DNA of 64,000 nt from contig NZ_OX241534.1 of NCBI RefSeq assembly GCF_945836005.1, forward strand, positions 558,001-622,000, written 5' to 3'. This stretch comes from Candidatus Nitrosacidococcus sp. I8 (lineage in GTDB: Bacteria > Pseudomonadota > Gammaproteobacteria > Nitrosococcales > Nitrosococcaceae). The translations under genes were made by a program, and so were the position numbers. The stretch's first letter is position 1, and every line of letters starts with the position of its first letter. Below are positions 50,933 through 59,942 of the stretch, one piece after another. The notes under the pieces are model-generated. The model saw only the letters and a program-made list of their open reading frames with translations, ran no database searches and was not told where the DNA came from.

Positions 50933-52150
50933 TTATTCAGCAGCATCCATAGTATCGAACTTATTTAACTCGGATTTAAGAATAAAACTATTACTAGCGA
51001 CATAGGACTCACCGGCAGAGAGGCCCTCTCGTACTTCAACCCATTGATCGTCCTTTACGCCTAAAACTACTGATCGTGCTTCAAATTGATCTCCATCATG
51101 TTGGACAAAAATGATTGGATGATCTTGATAGGTTTGTATTGCACCACGATCCACAGCCACAGGAGTTTGATTTTCTTTATGAGATATTTTGGCATTTATA
51201 AATAAACCAGGATACCAATAACCTTCAGGGTTAGGGATTTGCACATAGGCTGTTGTTGAACGTGTTTTTTGCCCTACTAAGGGGGCAATATAAAAAACAG
51301 TACCAGTAGTAGTAAATCCCGCATCTGTAGCTTCAATCATCACTGAATGACCGATTTGAATATCTTTCAAGTCTCTGGTGTATATTGTGATTTCTCCCCA
51401 AACGGTAGAAAGATCGGCAATAGAGAATACTATTGAGGTAGAGCTAGCAGACTCGCCCAATACAAGATTTTGTTGAATAACCTCTCCATCGAAAGGTGCT
51501 CGCAGCTCATAGCGATTATAAGGAATATTAGAATCCAAGACTTGGTCTTTAGGAATGCCTAGAGCAAGGAGTTTTTGAGTTGCTGCCTCTACTAAAATTT
51601 TTGCTTTCTGTAGTTCAATTTTTGCTGCTAAATAGTCCTGTTTTGCAGAAACTTTTTCTTTCCATAAAATTTCCTCTCGCTCTGCGATTACTTTAGCAAA
51701 ATCTAGCTGACGTAACGCTACAAAGTATTGGCTTCTTAGATCTGCCAATGTTTGGCTTTCTAAAATAGCTAGAATCTCATCTTTTATTACTTTATCGCCT
51801 ATAAATTTATAGACTTTAGTTGCTATTCCATCCACCCGAGAGACTACATCAGATACTTTTTTAGGGTTAAGTTCGATTTCCCCAGGGAGAGTTAAGATGG
51901 ACTGAATTATTACAGGACCAGCAGTCTTTATTTGAATACCTATTTTCTGTTGTGTTTCTGCAGTAATATGTATAGAAGGGTAATTACTATTTGTCCCTTG
52001 TTCTTTTTGAGAATCTTTTTTAAAATCCTCTATTTTTTGTTGATCATACACAGAATCTGAAGGAGATCCTGATCTTAATATAAGCACTCCAAGGATGATA
52101 CCTACTCCAATTACGCTTAATATTGCAACATACTTGGTATTATATTTCAT
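50933..52150 (-). CDS. RND efflux periplasmic adaptor (CzcB-like)
   Basis: 405 residues from ATG 52150, with GGAGGG 7 bp upstream; an in-frame TTG five codons earlier overlaps the preceding gene and is less likely. An N-terminal membrane anchor (VAILSVIGVGIILGVLIL) is followed by a barrel-sandwich hybrid half, a helical hairpin (LRSQYFVALRQLDFAKV to ATQKLLAL), the second half (RAPFDGEVIQQNLVLGE) and a beta-barrel. It bridges the pump and the outer-membrane channel. The Met-rich copper motifs of the CusB-like adaptor at 59943 are absent. Confidence 0.92.
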   Translation of the reverse strand: MKYNTKYVAILSVIGVGIILGVLILRSGSPSDSVYDQQKIEDFKKDSQKEQGTNSNYPSIHITAETQQKIGIQIKTAGPVIIQSILTLPGEIELNPKKVSDVVSRVDGIATKVYKFIGDKVIKDEILAILESQTLADLRSQYFVALRQLDFAKVIAEREEILWKEKVSAKQDYLAAKIELQKAKILVEAATQKLLALGIPKDQVLDSNIPYNRYELRAPFDGEVIQQNLVLGESASSTSIVFSIADLSTVWGEITIYTRDLKDIQIGHSVMIEATDAGFTTTGTVFYIAPLVGQKTRSTTAYVQIPNPEGYWYPGLFINAKISHKENQTPVAVDRGAIQTYQDHPIIFVQHDGDQFEARSVVLGVKDDQWVEVREGLSAGESYVASNSFILKSELNKFDTMDAAE

Positions 52151-52154
52151 AGAA

Positions 52155-53588
52155 CTACCCTCCAAGATTCATGGCTGCTTCAAGTCGATCTCCAATAAGT
52201 CGTTCTACCTCTGCGACAGATTGATGATATTCAGTAAGTGCCTGTAAATATTGGGCTTTAGAATCAAAAAGAGTTTGTTGGGCATTAAGCACACTGAGAA
52301 AATCAAATTTACCTAGACTAAACCCTCTAGTAGCTGCATCAAAAGCACTTTGTGCCCCTGGGACAGTTTGAGTATTTAAAATAATTGCCTCTGCTCGAGC
52401 GCTGGCTAATTGTTGATAGGCAGTACTCAAATCAGAAACAATCTGTACTCGAGCAGCATATTGGGCATCTTCAGCTTTAGCTAAACGATGGTATGCTGCT
52501 AAAATATTCCCCTGATTACGATCAAATATAGTTAAAGGCACTGAAATTCCAGCAGCAAGCCCGTGTACATTTCTACTCATTCCTTGCCCTGGGGTAGGAT
52601 AAAGTATATCTCCTATACTCACAGTAATATCTGGAATTGCCTCACTTTTTTCTAAATCAACGATAGCTTTCCTCTGAGTAAGTTCAGTAGCCCAGCGAGC
52701 AAGATCAGGATTTTGATGAATCAACTGAGTTAATTGTTCTAAAGAAGGAATAGGAGCAATTTTTCCAAACTGACCTATAATTCTTTCAAATTTAGGATCA
52801 GTACTTCCCCAAAGTGCTGCTAATCGCTTTTTAGATGCATTAAAATCCTGTGTTGCGTGAATTAGTGTTATTCGTACAGAAGATAGAGCCACTCGAGCTT
52901 TAGTTTCTTCGACAGGCGAGGTTTTTCCTCTTTCAACTCGCTTAGAAACAACATAAACCACTTGTTCAGCAAGTTGCATTAACTGTTTTACAAGATCCAA
53001 TTTTTCTTGAGCGTTGAGCATGGCAGTAAAATTTTTAGAGGCTTGAGTTAATACATTCATTCGCTGCACTTCATAATCCCAAGTGGCAAGATCCCGAGTA
53101 AGGTTAGCTGCAATCACTCGCTTCATCCGTTTTCCCCCAAGGAGGATAACTTGACTTAAACTACTAATAATTTGGGGACCATCTCCAAATTGTAGGAGCT
53201 GATCGTTAGCAAGATCTTCTGAGTCGAAGTGCAACTCTGGATTTGGTAATAAACCTGCTTGAATAATTTCTGCCTCTCTTGCTCGAATTTCTTTTGAAAA
53301 TACAGAAAGCTGTGGATTATTCATAAGTACAGAAGCCAATGTTTGAGATAAAGTAATATTTCCTATTGGCTCATTAATTATAAAACTAGAATCTTCCTGT
53401 AAATTTTTTTTAATGTCTTGAGCTAGGGGCGTTTTAATTATCTCCCTCTCATTAATGACTTCCTGATCCCTTACGGAAGCTAACCCAATTTTGGGGAATC
53501 GGGAACTATAATACGCACCACACCCAGTTAAGGTAGATATAAAAATAAATTCTATAAATAGTAAGATAGAGATTTTTTTAGTAAGCAT
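52155..53588 (-). CDS. TolC-family outer-membrane efflux lipoprotein (CzcC-like)
   Basis: 477 residues from ATG 53588; an ATG eight codons upstream is also in frame. The start here gives a proper lipoprotein signal with lipobox LTGC. The mature protein has the two TolC repeats of paired coiled-coil helices, the first after TLSQTLASVLMNNPQLSVFSKE and the second after LTQLIHQNPDLARWATEL. It forms the outer-membrane exit duct. Its stop lies 4 bp before the adaptor start, so translation is coupled. Confidence 0.92.
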   Translation of the reverse strand: MLTKKISILLFIEFIFISTLTGCGAYYSSRFPKIGLASVRDQEVINEREIIKTPLAQDIKKNLQEDSSFIINEPIGNITLSQTLASVLMNNPQLSVFSKEIRAREAEIIQAGLLPNPELHFDSEDLANDQLLQFGDGPQIISSLSQVILLGGKRMKRVIAANLTRDLATWDYEVQRMNVLTQASKNFTAMLNAQEKLDLVKQLMQLAEQVVYVVSKRVERGKTSPVEETKARVALSSVRITLIHATQDFNASKKRLAALWGSTDPKFERIIGQFGKIAPIPSLEQLTQLIHQNPDLARWATELTQRKAIVDLEKSEAIPDITVSIGDILYPTPGQGMSRNVHGLAAGISVPLTIFDRNQGNILAAYHRLAKAEDAQYAARVQIVSDLSTAYQQLASARAEAIILNTQTVPGAQSAFDAATRGFSLGKFDFLSVLNAQQTLFDSKAQYLQALTEYHQSVAEVERLIGDRLEAAMNLGG

Positions 53589-53695
53589 TTCTATGCTTTC
53601 ACTCAAAACCATATAAAGTTCTAGATTTGAATTTAGAGGTACTTAGAAAGTACACGTTATTGATTATACTTAGGTAGACAAAGTTTATTTTCAAT

Positions 53696-54205
53696 CTAAA
53701 TCTGTAATACTGTAGTAGCAAGATGTGGAGGAGTTAAGGAAATCTTTAGAGATTTTTTCCTAAAAAAACTAGTAAATAAATATTTAGTTGGATAGATAAT
53801 AAATACTAATGGAGTGATTGCAGCAAAAAATACCGTAATTGCTTTAGTAGGGTTAAAACTAGATATTTTATCTACTTCTAAAAAGGGTGATTTATCTAAA
53901 GGAATATAAAAAATATGGTCTGGATCTTCTTGCTTGTTTTCATCTACAAATACATTAATTAATTTATCTAATAAATCTTGCTCTAAATTAATGGATGAAG
54001 AAGCTAGTTCACGCTGATCGTAATGACCAGGATGATGTAGAGAAATTTCTAAATGATTATTTTGCTGAGTTACAAATAATTGATGAGAATCACCAAGTGT
54101 TGCTATAAATAAGGGTAATACTTGGGCATTTACTAGCCAGCTTATCAGATAAACAAATAGGCATATTTTGCTAATTACTTGTTTTTTATTTTTACTAAAT
54201 AACAT
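53696..54205 (-). CDS. Small membrane-anchored protein heading the RND genes
   Basis: 169 residues with an N-terminal hydrophobic span (KICLFVYLISWLVNAQVLPLF), a mainly hydrophilic middle with a histidine-containing LHHPGHYD segment, a second span (ITVFFAAITPLVFIIYP) and the tail PPHLATTVLQI. Short proteins with such His-containing loops and PP-x-L tails are common in front of metal RND operons, but I cannot name a family. The histidines could bind metal in the periplasm. It lies 38 bp after the FTR1 gene and 107 bp before the tolC-like gene. Confidence 0.65.
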   Translation of the reverse strand: MLFSKNKKQVISKICLFVYLISWLVNAQVLPLFIATLGDSHQLFVTQQNNHLEISLHHPGHYDQRELASSSINLEQDLLDKLINVFVDENKQEDPDHIFYIPLDKSPFLEVDKISSFNPTKAITVFFAAITPLVFIIYPTKYLFTSFFRKKSLKISLTPPHLATTVLQI

Positions 54206-54243
54206 GGCTAGTAATGATGGTGAGTACTTAATGAGTATCTTTA

Positions 54244-56178
54244 TTATTGAGCGGCTTTATCGTTTTGTACCATTCGATTTTGATAGAAAAATCCTAAGAA
54301 AATAAGTGCTAATATTACTCCTTGGAGACTCAGCCCCTGCCAGCTTGGATATATGCCTAAAAGCGGAATGGTTGGGAAAGATACTGAATCTAGGGAGACC
54401 CAACCTGCTTCTTGTAATGCACTGATACCTTTACCAGCTAATACTACAGCGAGTAAAGCAAGAATAGCTGAGGTGCTACTAAAAAATAGCTTTAAGGGTA
54501 GGCGAATGCTTGAGTAAAAAATAATACTGCTTAAAATAATAAGCAACCCAGTACCTGCAATAAAGCCCCATAGTACCGCACTTTTTCCCGTAGCACCTAC
54601 TTGAGTAAGGAGTGCTTCGTAGAATAATACAGTTTCAAATGCTTCTCGATATACTGCAAGAAAGGATAAAGAAGCCAGTGCCCAAAGGGTTCTTTGGTTT
54701 AAAGCTCCTTGCACTTGTTTAGAAATAAAACGCTGCCAACCATCTGCATAAGTTTTACTATGAAGCCAAAATCCTACATAAAGTAGAATAATCATAGCAA
54801 TGAGTGCTGCGATCCCTTCAGTAACTTCACGGCTTGCTCCACTAATTTTGATAAAATGGGTAGCTGCCAACCATGTAAGTCCACCAAAGATTAAGGCAAT
54901 GATCCAGCCAGCATGAACATAAACCAATCCATCTCGCCTTTGGGTACGGATAAGCACAGAGAGTAGAGCACCAATGACTAATACCGCTTCTAATCCTTCT
55001 CGAACAATGATAGTTAAAGCGCTTAAAACAACAGCGGTAGTAGAGAACTCTGTCTCTTGTAGGCGCTGCTGGGTTTTCTCTAGTAGATGATATAAAGACT
55101 CATATTGTTGCTCTAACGTATCTAAAGATACTTTCTTATGAATCATCTGGCGATAGGCCATCATTTCTTGTTCAACTTGGATTCTAAGCTGGGAGTTGAT
55201 GGCATCTAAATTATTTTCGATTAACTCAAACCCTTCTAAATAGGCTTCAATAGCCAATTGCTGTGCTTTAGGGTAGTTATTTTGTTGGTAAGCCTCAAGG
55301 CTTTGTTTCAGGCGTTGTTGGCTAAATTCTAATGGAGATTGACCACGATTAATTTGGCTAGGATCACTGCGTAAATAAGCTAAAACACTCTGAGCTTGTT
55401 CCCCATACTGAGTTTTTATTTCCTTTGGGGTCTGGCTAGTTAAGATTTGTAGATTAGTAAAAATCTCTTTACTTATTCCTTGTTGCCAAAGAGTTTTTCC
55501 ATTAACTCTTTCTTTCTCAGTAGCTGAAAATGTGCTGACAAAAAATGCGATAGCCCAGCGTTGATCCTCGCTTAAATTCTCTTGAAAACTAGGCATAGCC
55601 GTTCCTGATACTCCTAAAGTTAGGGTATTAAATAGGCTATAGATACTACGTTGATCTTGGCGAATCTTGTCTCTGAAATCGGTAGGTTGCGGATCTAAGT
55701 TTTCAGCATTAGGACCTTTTCCATTCCCACTTACCCCATGGCAACTGGTACAGTGTTCCTGATATAGAGTTTTTCCTATCGCAATATCAGGTATATTTTT
55801 AGGAGCAATCTCAAGATGATAGGCTTGAATAAGATCATCATGGATTTTATTAGCTATTGTGGTGATAGCTTCTCCAGATTCTTTATTGTTTATTTGAATC
55901 ACTAGCTTTTGTGCTTGTTGTAGAAGAATATCTTTTTCAGGATTATCAGGGAGGGTTTTTAAAGTTTTTACAACGGTTTGGGAAAATTCCTGTTGCTCTT
56001 GATACTCCTGATCATCTAGTACTTGTTCATTTTGAACAAAGGTAGGGTAATCTACACTAATGTAATCCAACATATGCAGAGCATTTTGAGCGGGTTGGTT
56101 TAACGCTCCATAGCTAATAATGCTATAGCTAAGTAACCCTAGCCAAAAAATTGGGTATGTGAAAAACCTACACTGCAT
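54244..56178 (-). CDS. Cytochrome c-FTR1 iron permease fusion
   Basis: 644 residues. A signal peptide is followed by a class I cytochrome c domain: heme motif CTSCH at 143-147 and probable axial Met195 (GTAMPSF). A helical periplasmic linker runs to about 375. Then comes an FTR1-type permease with seven membrane spans and the two iron motifs REGLE (393-397) and REAFE (511-515). It would import iron with redox handling at the periplasmic face. A candidate Fur box lies at 56274-56292. It heads a run of genes ending in the CzcCBA-like pump. Confidence 0.93.
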   Translation of the reverse strand: MQCRFFTYPIFWLGLLSYSIISYGALNQPAQNALHMLDYISVDYPTFVQNEQVLDDQEYQEQQEFSQTVVKTLKTLPDNPEKDILLQQAQKLVIQINNKESGEAITTIANKIHDDLIQAYHLEIAPKNIPDIAIGKTLYQEHCTSCHGVSGNGKGPNAENLDPQPTDFRDKIRQDQRSIYSLFNTLTLGVSGTAMPSFQENLSEDQRWAIAFFVSTFSATEKERVNGKTLWQQGISKEIFTNLQILTSQTPKEIKTQYGEQAQSVLAYLRSDPSQINRGQSPLEFSQQRLKQSLEAYQQNNYPKAQQLAIEAYLEGFELIENNLDAINSQLRIQVEQEMMAYRQMIHKKVSLDTLEQQYESLYHLLEKTQQRLQETEFSTTAVVLSALTIIVREGLEAVLVIGALLSVLIRTQRRDGLVYVHAGWIIALIFGGLTWLAATHFIKISGASREVTEGIAALIAMIILLYVGFWLHSKTYADGWQRFISKQVQGALNQRTLWALASLSFLAVYREAFETVLFYEALLTQVGATGKSAVLWGFIAGTGLLIILSSIIFYSSIRLPLKLFFSSTSAILALLAVVLAGKGISALQEAGWVSLDSVSFPTIPLLGIYPSWQGLSLQGVILALIFLGFFYQNRMVQNDKAAQ

Positions 56179-56273
56179 AGTAACTCCTCATTTCTGAATA
56201 AAGATTGATCCATCCTTTTTTTAGGATTTTAATCTTAAATATTAAGTTAACTTAATTAGATTAATTAAATATG

Positions 56274-56292
56274 AATAATAATTACCATTATT
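56274..56292 (-). promoter_or_regulatory. Candidate Fur box upstream of the FTR1 fusion
   Basis: On the minus strand AATAATGGTAATTATTATT matches the 19-bp consensus GATAATGATAATCATTATC at 15 positions. It lies about 96 bp before the FTR1 start and fits iron control. AT-richness raises the chance of such a match, so confidence is moderate. Confidence 0.5.
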
Positions 56293-56389
56293 TTTAATTT
56301 ATCGTGGAGGAAAAATACAAAATACTATAAGTAGATATAATGGTAAGTATCTTAAATTATAAATAGATAAGCTAGTAGGTGATACTGCT

Positions 56390-56797
56390 ATGGATAATAT
56401 GAATGTGGCTATAAGTAATAACACGCCAAACCCTGAGGAACGATTATGGGCAACTTTGGCTCATTTATCTTCATTTCTTGGTGGATTGCTTACGAGTCCT
56501 ACCGCAGGATGGGGTTGTTTTGTAGGTCCTTTGATCGTGTGGCTGATTAAGCGTAACACGATGCCCTTTGTAGATGATCAGGGAAAAGAATCTTTTAACT
56601 TTAATATTACTTTAGGTATTTTTTCTTTAGCCTTATTTTTACTCGTTACCATCACTTTTGGTTTGGGTTTGATTATTGCGATACCTTTATGGGTAATGCT
56701 GGCAATTTATTGGTTAGTCTTTACTATTATTGCCTCTTTTAAAGCCAATCAAGGAGAGCAATATCGTTATCCTCTAACTTTAAGAATTTTTCACTGA
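56390..56797 (+). CDS. DUF4870 family membrane protein
   Basis: 135 residues with three hydrophobic spans. The N-terminal half has NPEERLWATLAHLSSFLGGLL, VGPLIVWLIKR and VDDQGKESFNFNITLGIF, the pattern of DUF4870. The family is small, common and without a settled function. It lies between the two metal clusters on the opposite strand and its 3' end overlaps the CusA stop by 18 bp. Confidence 0.87.
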   Translation: MDNMNVAISNNTPNPEERLWATLAHLSSFLGGLLTSPTAGWGCFVGPLIVWLIKRNTMPFVDDQGKESFNFNITLGIFSLALFLLVTITFGLGLIIAIPLWVMLAIYWLVFTIIASFKANQGEQYRYPLTLRIFH

Positions 56798-59700
56798 GTT
56801 TTTTATCTCTTGCCCTTTCCAAATAGAAAAAATTGCAGGAAATACAATTAATACTGTTACAAAAGAAACAATAACACCACCTATCATGGGAGCGGCAATT
56901 CGTTGCATCACTTCAGATCCTGTACCTTGGGTATACATGATAGGAATAAGCCCTATAAAAAGGGCAAAACCAGTCATAAGTTTAGGTCTAAGCCGCTTTG
57001 CTGCTCCATCTACAATTGAATCAATAAGGTCAGTCCAGTTATTTAACTTTCCCTTATCCCAATAATTTTGATAAGAAATATTAAGATAGAGCATCATTAA
57101 TATTCCTAACTCAATTGCTAGACCTGCTGAAGCAATCATGCCTATGGCAACTGCTACACTTAATTTATAGTGAAGCCAAACAACAATACCCACACTGCCT
57201 AGTAAAGAAAAAGGTAAAATCCCCATAATAATAAACGTCTCTGTCAAAGATTTCCTATGGAGATAGAGCATAAAGAAAATAATCGTAAGGGTAAGAGGCA
57301 CAAGTAAAGAAAGGCTTTTCTTGGCATGGGTATAGTGCTCAAATTGACCTGCCCATACCAAATGATAGCCGGTAGGGATAGATACTCTATTGCCAATAAT
57401 TTCTTTAGCTTTTTCTACATAATCTACAATACCAATATCATCTGCTACATTTATAGTAATCGTGCTGATTAGCTGAGCGTTTTCACTATAAATAGTTGCT
57501 GGTCCAGTGCGAAATTGAATATCTGCCACTTGGGAAATAGGAATTTTGGCCCCATTTGGGGTATCAATCAGGGTTCGTTGAAGAGTTTGGAGATGATCTC
57601 GATAGGATCGTTCATAGCGTACTAAAATATTGTATCGCTCACGACCTTCTACCGTTTGGGAGACTACTTTACCGCCAATACCCGTAGCAATCACACTTTC
57701 CACATCAGCTACATTGAGTCCAAAGCGGGCTGCCTTAACCCGATCAATATCAAAGTCTATAAAATACCCCTCAGTGGCACGCTCTGCAAAAGCATTACGA
57801 GTGTAAGGCTGAATACGAGAATCGGTTTTTAAAACTTGCTCAATTTCAGTAGTAATTTGCTGAATTATGTTTAAATCAGAGCCAAAAACTTTAATGCCAA
57901 GCGGAGAGCGAATTCCCGTAGTGAGCATTTCAATTCTCGTTTGAATAGGCATCCACCAAATATTAGCCATCCCAGGAAATGCCATTGCTTGATCCATTTT
58001 TTGAATTAGCTTATCCCAAGTCATTCCTTGTGACCACTGATCTTGAGGTTTCAATTGAATATTAATTTCAAACATAGAAAGGGGGGCAGAGTCTGTAGGA
58101 CTAGTAGATCGTCCTGTCTTTCCGAACACCTGCGCTATTTCTGGAAATTGACTCAGCACTCGATCCATAGTTTGTAGAGTTTGGGTAGCTACCTGCATAG
58201 ACATCCCCGGTACTGAGGTGGGCATATATAAAATAGCTCCTTCATTTAAAGGAGGCATAAACTCTGTATCTAGGGATTGAGATAAAGGCACAATAGCAAT
58301 TAAGCTAATCCCAGTTATGCTTATAACTATCCATCTTAATTTCACTATCTCTCGAATGAGAAAGGCATAGCCTGTGATTAACCATTGATTTAACCAATCC
58401 TGCTTATTAGGAATATACCCTTTTATTACTAATACCGCTAAAGCAGGAATTAGAGTAATGGATAACAGTGCAGCAAAAAACATGGCATAGCTTTTGGTAA
58501 AAGCTAAAGGCTTAAAAAGCCGTCCTTCCATCCCTTGAAGTGCAAAAATAGGAGTAAAGGAAACAGTAATAATAAGTAAGGCAAAAAAAATACTTGGACC
58601 TACTTCCTGCAAAGCATTAATAATCACTTGGGTACGTGTTGGATTTTTTTTAGCACTATTTTGCCATTGACCTAAATGACGATGCACATTTTCAATCATG
58701 GCAATCGCACCATCTACCATAGCCCCAATAGCCACCGCAATCCCTCCTAAAGACATAATATTGGCAGTAAGATTTTGATAATACATAGGAATAAACCCTA
58801 ACAATACAGCAATAGGTAGGGTAATGATCACTACTAATGCAGAAGGCACATGGAGTAAAAAAACAATAATTACTAGCGAGACAATAGCTATCTCTTTAAT
58901 CAAGGTATGATTTAAGGTATTTACTGCTCGATTAATCAGCTCAGATCGATCATAGATAGAGATAATTTCAATTTCTTTAGGTAAGTTTTTTTTAATTTCC
59001 TCTATTTTTTGCTTTACCCCCTTAATCACATTAAGAGCGTTTTCTCCATAACGCATAATGACAATGCCACCTACGGTAACTCCTTCTCCGTTTAAATCTG
59101 CTTGCCCTATCTGATAGGCTGGTCCTAAATGCACCCTAGCTACTTGATTTAAGGTAGTAGGAATATTTTCTTTATCTATTGCTAAAACCGTTTTTTTTAA
59201 ATCCTCAATAGAGTGAATATATCCTCGACTACGGATGAGTTGTCGAGTGCCACTTATTTCAAGTACTCGTCCACCTACTTCCTGATTTGAATCTCGTACT
59301 GCATTGATTACTCTATTTAAAGGGATACTGAAGGCAGCTAATTTATTAGGGTCAATATCCACTTGATATTCTTTTTCATAACCTCCAATGGAAGCTATTT
59401 CTGCTACACCATTTACTGAAGCAAGAGCATAACGAAGGTTAAAATCTTGAAGGCTACGTAGCTCCGAAAGATCGTGAGTGCCACTAGTATCTCTTAATGC
59501 GTATTGATATACCCAACCAATCCCTGTCGCATCTGGTCCCAAAGTAGGCTGTACATTTTTAGGGAGCTTTGCTTGAGTGGTATTTAGGTATTCTAATACT
59601 CGAGATCTTGCCCAATATATATCTGTATTTTCTTCAAAAATAACGTAGATAAAAGAATACCCTTCCATGCTCTGCCCCCGTACATAGCTGACTTTAGGAG

Positions 59701-59926
59701 CGGAAAGAAATAGAGTAGTAAGAGGGTAGGTAATTTGATCTTCAACTAAATCTGGGCTTTGTCCCTCCCATTGAGTGTAAACAATGACTTGAGTTTCAGA
59801 AAGATCAGGAAGTGCATCTAAAGGAGCATGGATAAGAGAGTGATAGCCTAAAAAAGTCACTAAAGTTGTTACTATTAGGGTAGAGAGCCAATTTTCTCCA
59901 CACCAAGCAATGATTCTTTGGATCAT
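56780..59926 (-). CDS. cusA: CusA-type copper/silver RND efflux pump
   Basis: 1048 residues from ATG 59926 (MIQRIIAW, as in CusA); an in-frame TTG ten codons earlier overlaps the adaptor gene. The three methionine ligands of E. coli CusA (573, 623, 672) appear here as M568 (LYMPTS), M618 (PLSMFEI) and M667 (RIEMLTTG), all with the same offset of five. The fourth-helix motif GGIAVAIGAMVDGA is of the Cu/Ag branch. It pumps Cu(I)/Ag(I) out of the periplasm. It follows the cusB-like gene by 16 bp. Confidence 0.95.
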   Translation of the reverse strand: MIQRIIAWCGENWLSTLIVTTLVTFLGYHSLIHAPLDALPDLSETQVIVYTQWEGQSPDLVEDQITYPLTTLFLSAPKVSYVRGQSMEGYSFIYVIFEENTDIYWARSRVLEYLNTTQAKLPKNVQPTLGPDATGIGWVYQYALRDTSGTHDLSELRSLQDFNLRYALASVNGVAEIASIGGYEKEYQVDIDPNKLAAFSIPLNRVINAVRDSNQEVGGRVLEISGTRQLIRSRGYIHSIEDLKKTVLAIDKENIPTTLNQVARVHLGPAYQIGQADLNGEGVTVGGIVIMRYGENALNVIKGVKQKIEEIKKNLPKEIEIISIYDRSELINRAVNTLNHTLIKEIAIVSLVIIVFLLHVPSALVVIITLPIAVLLGFIPMYYQNLTANIMSLGGIAVAIGAMVDGAIAMIENVHRHLGQWQNSAKKNPTRTQVIINALQEVGPSIFFALLIITVSFTPIFALQGMEGRLFKPLAFTKSYAMFFAALLSITLIPALAVLVIKGYIPNKQDWLNQWLITGYAFLIREIVKLRWIVISITGISLIAIVPLSQSLDTEFMPPLNEGAILYMPTSVPGMSMQVATQTLQTMDRVLSQFPEIAQVFGKTGRSTSPTDSAPLSMFEINIQLKPQDQWSQGMTWDKLIQKMDQAMAFPGMANIWWMPIQTRIEMLTTGIRSPLGIKVFGSDLNIIQQITTEIEQVLKTDSRIQPYTRNAFAERATEGYFIDFDIDRVKAARFGLNVADVESVIATGIGGKVVSQTVEGRERYNILVRYERSYRDHLQTLQRTLIDTPNGAKIPISQVADIQFRTGPATIYSENAQLISTITINVADDIGIVDYVEKAKEIIGNRVSIPTGYHLVWAGQFEHYTHAKKSLSLLVPLTLTIIFFMLYLHRKSLTETFIIMGILPFSLLGSVGIVVWLHYKLSVAVAIGMIASAGLAIELGILMMLYLNISYQNYWDKGKLNNWTDLIDSIVDGAAKRLRPKLMTGFALFIGLIPIMYTQGTGSEVMQRIAAPMIGGVIVSFVTVLIVFPAIFSIWKGQEIKNSVKNS

Positions 59927-59942
59927 TATGTTCTGAAGGATT

